In this document: piece by piece, positions 1 to 5,106 of the stretch | Position numbering within the stretch: position 1 is the first letter of the stretch | Layout of the letters: the number at the start of each line of letters is the position of its first letter | Assembly (NCBI GenBank): GCA_031555955.1 | Contig: JAVBTY010000101.1 | Location: 1-9,241 of the forward strand | Length of the DNA stretch: 9,241 bases | Source: Azoarcus sp031555955 | GTDB lineage: Bacteria; Pseudomonadota; Gammaproteobacteria; Burkholderiales; Rhodocyclaceae | Direction: 5' to 3' | Made by a program: the position numbers and the translations under genes | Notes under the pieces: generated by a model | Told to the model about the DNA's origin: nothing | What the model saw: only the letters and a program-made list of their open reading frames with translations | Database searches by the model: none

Positions 1-204
1 TTGCGCGCCAGCATCACGGTGGCAATGCGGGACGGCGCCCGCGAGACGCGCCGCGAGGATCTGACCGGCCAGCCCTGGCACTCGCGCCTGCTGCGCTGGC
101 TGAGCTACGGCGCCGTGCGCTTTCTCGCCGGCGTCAGCGGCTACGGCCAGAAACACTGGCGGGCCGACGAGGAAAGCGACGCCGCTACGCCGCCGGAGAA
201 ATAG
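1..204 (+). CDS. C-terminal fragment, probable cardiolipin synthase B / phospholipase D family protein
   Basis: This is an open frame entering from the left edge and ending at TAG 202-204, so only the last 67 residues are visible. The first codon, TTG, is probably an internal Leu rather than a start. The fragment has a polar stretch, then a basic amphipathic/hydrophobic segment (residues about 29-48, with LLRWLSYGAVRFLAGVSGYG), then an acidic tail. A Trp-x-x-Arg-Leu-Leu-x-Trp-x-x-Tyr-Gly-x-x-Arg pattern followed by a GYG-like end is what I recall from C-termini of betaproteobacterial ClsB-type cardiolipin synthases, which join phospholipids to make cardiolipin at the inner membrane. The two catalytic HKD motifs would lie upstream, outside the window, so the family call cannot be confirmed here. 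It may be another membrane-associated protein. Confidence 0.5.
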   Translation: MRASITVAMRDGARETRREDLTGQPWHSRLLRWLSYGAVRFLAGVSGYGQKHWRADEESDAATPPEK

Positions 205-248
205 GCGGCTGCCGCGGCAGCACGGCAAGCCGGATGGAGCGAAACGGA

Positions 249-278
249 ATCCCGGCTTTGGGCGGTATATGCCGGGAT
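249..278. repeat. 8-bp inverted repeat (hairpin) after the first gene
   Basis: ATCCCGGC (249-256) is matched exactly by its reverse complement GCCGGGAT (271-278) around a 14-base loop. It lies 44 bases after the stop of the first gene. No T-run follows, so it is not a classical intrinsic terminator. It could be a transcript-stabilising 3' hairpin, or an operator-like site ahead of the next operon. Confidence 0.4.
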
Positions 279-337
279 GAGGTTCAACACTTTACAATCA
301 TGACCGCCTCAACACGGCCTTGGGCGGCGTTATCCGG
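253..337. repeat. Imperfect 23-bp direct repeat (253-275 and 315-337)
   Basis: The two 23-base copies share CGGC-y-TTGGGCGG at the left and CCGG at the right, and match at 17 of 23 positions by hand alignment. Their starts are 62 bases apart. They bracket the weak -10-like box at 293-298, which would suit a regulator binding site, but chance in GC-rich sequence is possible. Confidence 0.3.
293..298 (+). promoter_or_regulatory. Weak -10-like box (TACAAT) upstream of the coiled-coil gene
   Basis: TACAAT matches five of six bases of the sigma-70 -10 consensus and sits in the most AT-rich part of the 205-403 spacer. The position 17 bases upstream (270-275, TGCCGG) does not resemble a -35 box. 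Any promoter here would therefore be weak, activator-dependent or wrongly placed. The distance to the ATG at 404 leaves a leader of roughly 100 bases. Confidence 0.25.
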
Positions 338-403
338 AAACGGCGGCCGGCCATGACCGTTTGACCACGATTTCCGAGTGCCTCCAACCAGAGGGAATTA
401 CCC

Positions 404-1501
404 ATGAGCGGCCCGACTACCGTCCTCGTTCTCCCTGGGCAAATACTGCCCGTGCTGCTGGCCGCTTCCGCCATCCGGGCAGCGCGGGCGGTGCATCAGG
501 CCCATGTGGATGCAACCGCATCGCGCCAGGCGCACGAACAGGAGCGCCAGGCCGCCAGCCAGCGGCAAGCCGGCGCACATGAACAAGGGCTAGCGGCCTT
601 GCAGGCGCAGGCCGATGCCGCCGAAGAGCGCCTGGCGCAACTCACCGAATTGAGCCAGCATCTGGGCGATGGTCAGGCGCTGCAAACGACACGCCCAGTA
701 CGGCCCCAGAACGGCGATTACGTCTCCTTGGCCGATTACGTGCGCACCATTGAGGCATTCGCCGCCGATGCACAAAGCGTGCTACTGACGGCTTGGGCCG
801 GGCGCCCGTCGGACGGAGATGAACCGGGTGCGCTGGCCTCGTGGCCGACCGCGCCTGCCAGCCAGCCAAGCGCCGCCGTATCTCTTGCTGCACGGCTGCT
901 GCTGCGCATTGCGCATCTGGGGCCACCGCCCGCTGACATTCAGGCGTTGGCCGAAGAACTGGATCGCACCACCGACGGCTCGCGTGCCGAGCTACTTGCC
1001 AGCGAACTGCGCCGCCATATCCAATTGCATGCCGAAAAAGCCCTGCAGGACGAGGTACGGCGGGCGCAAGCGCTGGTCGTCGAGCAGTCTTTGCAAGACC
1101 TGGGTTATCAGGTCGAGGAAATCCAGGATACGCTGTTCGTCGAAGGCGGCGTGGCGCACTTTCGCAAAGGCCACTGGGGAGATTACATGGTGCGGATGCG
1201 GGTGGCGCAAGGCGGCAGTGGGATCAATTTCAACGTGGTACGCGCCGTAGATGCCGATCAGGTTGCAGGCGAAACCAGCGTGCAAGACCACCTGGCCGAA
1301 GACCGATGGTGCGCTGAGTTCCCCGCACTTCTCAAGGCGCTGGCGGTACGCGGCGTGCGGCTGGAGGTCACGCGCCGCCTCGAAGCGGGCGAACTGCCCG
1401 TGCAGCGCGTGGCACGTGACCGGTTGCCGCGATTTGCCGAGGAAGATGCCGGCATTTCCACCGCCGCCACTCCACGGCTGATGGAGCGCCCCCTACGATG
1501 A
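404..1501 (+). CDS. Coiled-coil protein of unknown function, head of the accessory cluster
   Basis: I do not recognise a named family in this 365-residue protein. The ATG at 404 has GAGGG at 391-395, 8 bases upstream, which is the best ribosome binding site in the cluster and supports this start. A short hydrophobic N-terminus (about residues 5-28) is followed by an Ala/Gln/Glu-rich segment (about 28-90) with heptad-like spacing, very likely a coiled coil. The middle (105-215) looks alpha-helical. A compact C-terminal region (about 229-326) has alternating beta-like strands with LGYQVEEIQDTLFVEGG, HWGDYMVRMRV and INFNVVRA, and looks like a real globular domain. There are no transmembrane segments beyond the doubtful N-terminal one and no catalytic motif that I can name. 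The gene points towards the ATPase-radical SAM-kinase genes and probably belongs to the same system as a scaffold or target, which is inference. It ends in an ATGA overlap with the short ORF at 1498. Confidence 0.8.
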   Translation: MSGPTTVLVLPGQILPVLLAASAIRAARAVHQAHVDATASRQAHEQERQAASQRQAGAHEQGLAALQAQADAAEERLAQLTELSQHLGDGQALQTTRPVRPQNGDYVSLADYVRTIEAFAADAQSVLLTAWAGRPSDGDEPGALASWPTAPASQPSAAVSLAARLLLRIAHLGPPPADIQALAEELDRTTDGSRAELLASELRRHIQLHAEKALQDEVRRAQALVVEQSLQDLGYQVEEIQDTLFVEGGVAHFRKGHWGDYMVRMRVAQGGSGINFNVVRAVDADQVAGETSVQDHLAEDRWCAEFPALLKALAVRGVRLEVTRRLEAGELPVQRVARDRLPRFAEEDAGISTAATPRLMERPLR

Positions 1502-1617
1502 ACAAGCGGATGCGGGTATTGAGCGAAATTGCTGGAATCGCGCCGCGCTTCATTCCATTCAATTGCATGCGTGCGTATTGCAGTTGGCCCATTTTGGAAC
1601 CAAGATGTGATGCATGA
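1498..1617 (+). CDS. Possible 39-codon ORF overlapping both neighbours by 4 bases
   Basis: The frame from ATG 1498 to TGA 1615-1617 encodes 39 residues and shares ATGA with the stop of the coiled-coil gene (1498-1501) and ATGA with the start of the hydrolase gene (1614-1617). GGAG at 1483-1486 lies 11 bases before its ATG. The peptide starts MNKRMRVLSEIAGIAPRF, contains four cysteines in its second half, and matches nothing I know. It could be a real coupling peptide, the stump of a gene cut by insertion of the hydrolase, or chance. The double overlap and the lack of a well-placed ribosome binding site for the hydrolase are the only support. Confidence 0.25.
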   Translation: MNKRMRVLSEIAGIAPRFIPFNCMRAYCSWPILEPRCDA

Positions 1618-2462
1618 AATTTCTTCGCGCGCTGTCTATTATTGTTGTCGTCGTGTTTTTGACCGGTTTCCTGATTTACGTAAGCGGTTGTGCGAACAAG
1701 GCGTTTTATTACCCAACGCAAACCGTTTACGGCACACCTGACCAAGCAGGCATTTCCTATGAGGCGGTAAGCTTCGAGAGCGCCGACGGTACCAAGCTCG
1801 CGGGCTGGTTCATGCGGGCGAAGGATGTTGCAGATTCGCACCGGGCCAAAGGCACGGTCATACATTTTCACGGCAACGCGGAGAACATGACATCGCACTG
1901 GCAATTCGTCGGCTGGCTGACTTCGCGCGGCTTCAACGTTTTTGTTTTCGACTATCGCGGCTACGGTGCCTCAGAAGGAACGCCATCGCAGGCGGGTTGC
2001 TTCGAGGACAGTAACGCGGCGATCGATTACGTGCGTTCGCGCCCCGATGTGGATCCGACACGGCTGCTGGTTTTTGGGCAGAGTCTCGGCGGTAACAATG
2101 CCATCGCCGCAGTCGGCGCGGGCAATCGGGTAGGCATTCGTGCGCTCGCCGAGGAGTCCACATTCTCTTCCTACCCGAGCATCGCCAACGACAAGATCAC
2201 CAGCGCAGGGTTGTTGATAAGCGACCGTTACAGCGCAAAAAACCACATCGCAGCCATTTCACCGATTCCGCTGCTGATCATTCACGGTACGGCCGACGAG
2301 GTCGTGCCCTATTCGCACGCAACACGCTTGTTTTCCGCGGCGAAGGAGCCGAAACAGCTCATCACGGTCGAAGGTGGTGACCACATTGGGGCCATGATGC
2401 ACAAGGAAGGTTTGTACCGCGATGTGTTGACGAAATTTTTCGAGGATGCGCTGGCGAAATGA
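1614..2462 (+). CDS. Alpha/beta-hydrolase fold lipoprotein (ABHD13/YfhR/BEM46-like serine hydrolase)
   Basis: A 282-residue serine hydrolase, probably anchored to a membrane on the outer side of the cytoplasm. Residues 1-25 form a lipoprotein signal: Lys/Arg start, a hydrophobic core, and the lipobox VSGC with the lipidated Cys at 26. The fold is clear: HFHGNAEN (84-91, oxyanion-hole region), FDYRGYG (112-118), the nucleophile elbow GQSLGG with Ser157, the acid Asp228 in HGTADEVVP, and His257 in GGDHIG. The substrate is unknown; relatives are esterases, thioesterases or peptidase-like enzymes. An in-frame stop at 1608-1610 makes 1614 the first possible ATG, but the nearest GGAA (1596-1599) lies 14 bases away, so translation may depend on coupling to the short ORF before it. 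The gene is visibly more AT-rich than its neighbours, which suggests separate acquisition and only a loose link to the rest of the cluster. Confidence 0.9.
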   Translation: MKFLRALSIIVVVVFLTGFLIYVSGCANKAFYYPTQTVYGTPDQAGISYEAVSFESADGTKLAGWFMRAKDVADSHRAKGTVIHFHGNAENMTSHWQFVGWLTSRGFNVFVFDYRGYGASEGTPSQAGCFEDSNAAIDYVRSRPDVDPTRLLVFGQSLGGNNAIAAVGAGNRVGIRALAEESTFSSYPSIANDKITSAGLLISDRYSAKNHIAAISPIPLLIIHGTADEVVPYSHATRLFSAAKEPKQLITVEGGDHIGAMMHKEGLYRDVLTKFFEDALAK

Positions 2463-2501
2463 TTGTCGGCGACGGAAAAGCGGAAACGCATAGCCTATAG
2501 A

Positions 2502-2528
2502 CTGGGATAAAGCCCAGCATAATCCCAG
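2502..2528 (+). repeat. Overlapping alternative hairpins in the leader of the AAA+ gene
   Basis: CTGGGAT (2502-2508) can pair with ATCCCAG (2522-2528), while CTGGG (2502-2506) can instead pair with CCCAG (2513-2517). The two pairings exclude each other. They lie between the hydrolase stop and the ATPase start, just before its translation initiation region. No T-run follows. A weak -10-like TATAGA at 2496-2501 precedes them, without a recognisable -35. Confidence 0.3.
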
Positions 2529-2561
2529 CAATTCTTGCCACCAAAACATGAAGCCCCCGCC

Positions 2562-4403
2562 ATGACCGTACCTCCTCAACCCCGCTGGTTGTCCGATCTG
2601 GCGCGCACACTGCCCATTCGCTCGCAGTTCGTCATTTCCGGCAATATCCGCGACACTTTTTTGGTCAACGTATCGGGCCAGGCGGCTCTGGTGCCGTTGC
2701 AGCGCGCGCTGTGGGAAATGCTGCGCCTATCGGGCACGGAATGCATGCTGGTGTATGACCCGGTAGACGGCATTCGCGCCTACCCCGACGAGCCGGAGTT
2801 TCGCCAACGGGCCGAGCGCCTGTTCGATCTCAAGCTCGCCGACGGTGCACAGATGCTGAGCCTGGAATCGCTCGCCAACCTGATGCGCAAGCTCACGGCG
2901 CAGCGCCAAGCACGCTGCGCGCTGGTGCTGGATTTCGCCTCGCGCCTGACGCGCCAGCCCAGCCAGTTGAGCGAGGCCGAGCAGCGCTTTTTCGTCATCG
3001 CCGAAAAACTCTCGCTCCACGCCGCGCCCGTAACGCCGATCGAAGGCGGCCGCGCGCCGCTGTTCAACCCGATCGTCTGGCTGCTCAATCGCGCGCAAGA
3101 CCTGCCCTCGTGGCTCACGCTTGACAGCGAGCGCATCGCCAGCCTGGTCATCGCCAAGCCCGACTACGAAATGCGCATGGCCACGGCGCACCAGCTCGCG
3201 CCGTTGTTCGCCGGCTTCGAGCAGGCCGCGCCACCCGCGCGCGAGCATTTCCTGAAGTCGTTTGCCGCCGGCACCGAAGGCATGACCCTCAGCGCCCTGG
3301 CCGATATTACGCAACTGGCCGATTGCCAACAGTTGGGCGTGGCCGACATCGAAGACGCCGTGCGCTGCTACAAGGTCGGTGTGCTGGATAACCCCTGGAA
3401 AAAAGACTACCTGCGCGAGAAAGTGCGCGGCGCGCACGAGGTTATCGAAGAACGCGTGAAGGGCCAGCATGCCGCCGTGATCAAAACGCTGGACATCCTC
3501 AAACGCTCCATCATCGGCCTCACCGGCGCGCAAGCGCGGGCGGGCGGCAACCGCCCGCGCGGCGTGCTGTTTTTCGCCGGGCCGAGCGGCGTGGGCAAGA
3601 CCGAATTGGCCAAGACGCTGACACAACTGATTTTCGGCAACGAACGCGCCTACCTGCGCTTCGACATGAGCGAATTCGCCGAGGAGCACACCGGCGCGCG
3701 CCTGCTGGGCGCCCCGCCGGGCTACATCGGTTTCGATGCCGGTGGCGAGCTGACCAACGCCGTCCGTGAAAAGCCCTTTTCGGTCGTGCTGTTCGATGAA
3801 ATCGAAAAAGCGCATCCCCGCATCCTCGATAAATTCCTGCAAATCCTGGAGGACGGGCGGCTGACCGACGGACGCGGCGACACCGCCTATTTTTCCGAAA
3901 CCATCATCATCTTCACCTCCAACCTCGGCATCACCGTGGAAGATGCTCATGGCCAGCGGGTACAAAACGTCAAGCCCGGCGATAGCTACGAAACCGTTGA
4001 AGCACGCGTGCGCGGCGCGATAGGCGAGTATTTCAAGTTCCGCCTCTCGCGCCCTGAAATACTGAACCGTATCGGCGACAACATCGTCGTCTTCAACTTC
4101 ATCACCCCCGAAGTCGGCGAGCAGATATTCGACGGCATGCTGCGCAACATCGCGCAGCGTCTGCGCGACGAACTCAAGCTCCGCCTGGTCATGTCCGCCG
4201 ACATCCGCCGCAACCTGCTGGCGCGCTGTACGCAGGATCTATCCGACGGCGGACGCGGCATCGGCAACGTGCTCGAATCCATCTTCATCAACCCCTTGTC
4301 GCGCGCGCTGTTCGAGCACCCGCTGGAAGGCAGGCAAACCGTGGCCATCACCGGCATCACCGAAACGGACAAGGTGGTGACGCTGACGCTGCAAGTGAGT
4401 TGA
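2562..4403 (+). CDS. ClpB/HSP100-like AAA+ ATPase with a degenerate first ATPase module
   Basis: This is an ATP-driven protein-remodelling enzyme of the Clp/HSP100 type, 613 residues from ATG 2562. A TTG at 2535 is in frame but has no ribosome binding site; 2562 has a weak GAAG 8 bases upstream. The C-terminal half is an intact ClpB-D2-like module: RVKGQ (298-302) leading in, Walker A GPSGVGKT (340-347), pore loop GYIGF (387-391), Walker B with DEIEKAH (412-418), sensor 1 TSN (452-454), arginine-finger region ILNRIG (Arg503), sensor 2 in GGRG (Arg565), then a D2-small-like end. The N-terminal half resembles a worn AAA+ module without a Walker A: FVISGNIRD (23-31), a Walker-B-like ALVLDF (120-125), a sensor-1-like VWLLNRAQDLP (172-182) and a helical lid ending in YKVGVLDNPW. 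The Clp N-domain, the ClpB middle domain and the ClpP-binding IGF-type loop are not apparent, so it is not ordinary ClpA, ClpB or ClpX. It lies 58 bases ahead of the radical SAM gene. Confidence 0.93.
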   Translation: MTVPPQPRWLSDLARTLPIRSQFVISGNIRDTFLVNVSGQAALVPLQRALWEMLRLSGTECMLVYDPVDGIRAYPDEPEFRQRAERLFDLKLADGAQMLSLESLANLMRKLTAQRQARCALVLDFASRLTRQPSQLSEAEQRFFVIAEKLSLHAAPVTPIEGGRAPLFNPIVWLLNRAQDLPSWLTLDSERIASLVIAKPDYEMRMATAHQLAPLFAGFEQAAPPAREHFLKSFAAGTEGMTLSALADITQLADCQQLGVADIEDAVRCYKVGVLDNPWKKDYLREKVRGAHEVIEERVKGQHAAVIKTLDILKRSIIGLTGAQARAGGNRPRGVLFFAGPSGVGKTELAKTLTQLIFGNERAYLRFDMSEFAEEHTGARLLGAPPGYIGFDAGGELTNAVREKPFSVVLFDEIEKAHPRILDKFLQILEDGRLTDGRGDTAYFSETIIIFTSNLGITVEDAHGQRVQNVKPGDSYETVEARVRGAIGEYFKFRLSRPEILNRIGDNIVVFNFITPEVGEQIFDGMLRNIAQRLRDELKLRLVMSADIRRNLLARCTQDLSDGGRGIGNVLESIFINPLSRALFEHPLEGRQTVAITGITETDKVVTLTLQVS

Positions 4404-4461
4404 TGCCGTGGGGCCGAGGGCAGGACTGGCAGGGTGCGCCGTGTGGAATCCCCGGTAGCCG

Positions 4462-5106
4462 ATGAGCATCTCCATTAACAAGGCGCATTTCCCCGTCACG
4501 GTGCTGGGACCGGGGCGACGCATCGGCATTTGGATGCAGGGCTGTTCCATCGGCTGCAAGGGCTGCGTATCGCGCGACACCTGGCCGCAAGATGCGGGCA
4601 AGGCGATGCACGTGGCGGACTTGCTGGCCTGGTGCGAACAGGTCGGCGGCGACGCGCTCGATGGCGTGACCATCAGCGGCGGCGAGCCTTTCGAGCAGCC
4701 GGCGGCGCTCGACCGACTGCTGCGGGGATTGGCCCGCTGGCGCGAGCGGCGGCGGCTGGATTTCGACATTCTCTGCTACAGCGGCTATCCCCTGGCGGCG
4801 CTGCGGGCGCGGCATGCGGCGCTGTTGGGCCGGCTGGATGCCGTGATCGCCGAACCGTATGTCGATGCGCTGCCCGGCGAACATCCCTGGTGCGGCTCGT
4901 CCAACCAGAAACTGACGGTGTTGTCCAAGCGCGGCCGACGATGTTACGCGCATTCTCCGGATCCGGCCGGCAAGCGCATTCAAGCCCTGGCCGACGGGCA
5001 GCGCGTCTGGTATGTCGGCATTCCCGCGCGCGGCGACATGGCCCGACTGGAGGCGTTGTGCCACGAGCGCGGCGTCGATTTCGCGCAGGTTTCCTGGAAA
5101 CCCTGA
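4462..5106 (+). CDS. Radical SAM protein, NrdG/PflA-like (4Fe-4S single-cluster type)
   Basis: A 214-residue protein expected to bind a [4Fe-4S] cluster and S-adenosylmethionine and to generate a 5'-deoxyadenosyl radical. The cluster motif is the canonical CX3CX2C at Cys28, Cys32 and Cys35, preceded by GIWMQGC. The SAM-binding GGEP lies at 73-76 in VTISGGEPFEQ. YSGYPLAAL (106-114), an LDAVIAEPYVD strand (125-135) and GSSNQKL (145-151) recall NrdG, the activase of anaerobic ribonucleotide reductase, but the protein is longer by a C-terminal stretch of about 50 residues. No NrdD, formate-lyase or other glycyl-radical enzyme is in the window, so the partner is unknown. It may modify another protein of this cluster. 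In-frame TAG at 4456-4458 fixes 4462 as the first ATG; no strong ribosome binding site is visible. Its stop overlaps the kinase start by one base (TGATG). Confidence 0.92.
   Translation: MSISINKAHFPVTVLGPGRRIGIWMQGCSIGCKGCVSRDTWPQDAGKAMHVADLLAWCEQVGGDALDGVTISGGEPFEQPAALDRLLRGLARWRERRRLDFDILCYSGYPLAALRARHAALLGRLDAVIAEPYVDALPGEHPWCGSSNQKLTVLSKRGRRCYAHSPDPAGKRIQALADGQRVWYVGIPARGDMARLEALCHERGVDFAQVSWKP

Noticed and set aside
2535..2561. TTG at 2535 as start of the AAA+ gene, adding nine residues.
   Set aside because: No ribosome binding site precedes it and the added residues are a non-descript extension. ATG 2562 has at least a weak GAAG at a good distance. The choice is not certain.
2727..3965. 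A 412-codon open frame on the minus strand opposite the AAA+ gene.
   Set aside because: It mirrors the coding strand of a clearly recognisable ATPase, is rich in Ala/Gly/Arg/Gln without any domain, and such antisense openness is common in GC-rich genes.
4530..5105. The kinase frame stays open for 192 codons upstream, across the radical SAM gene, suggesting a 1002-residue protein.
   Set aside because: The radical SAM frame carries unmistakable motifs over the same bases. The upstream extension is Arg/Ala/Gly-rich low-complexity sequence typical of a GC-rich shadow frame, and ATG 5106 sits in a TGATG junction directly before the zinc ribbon.
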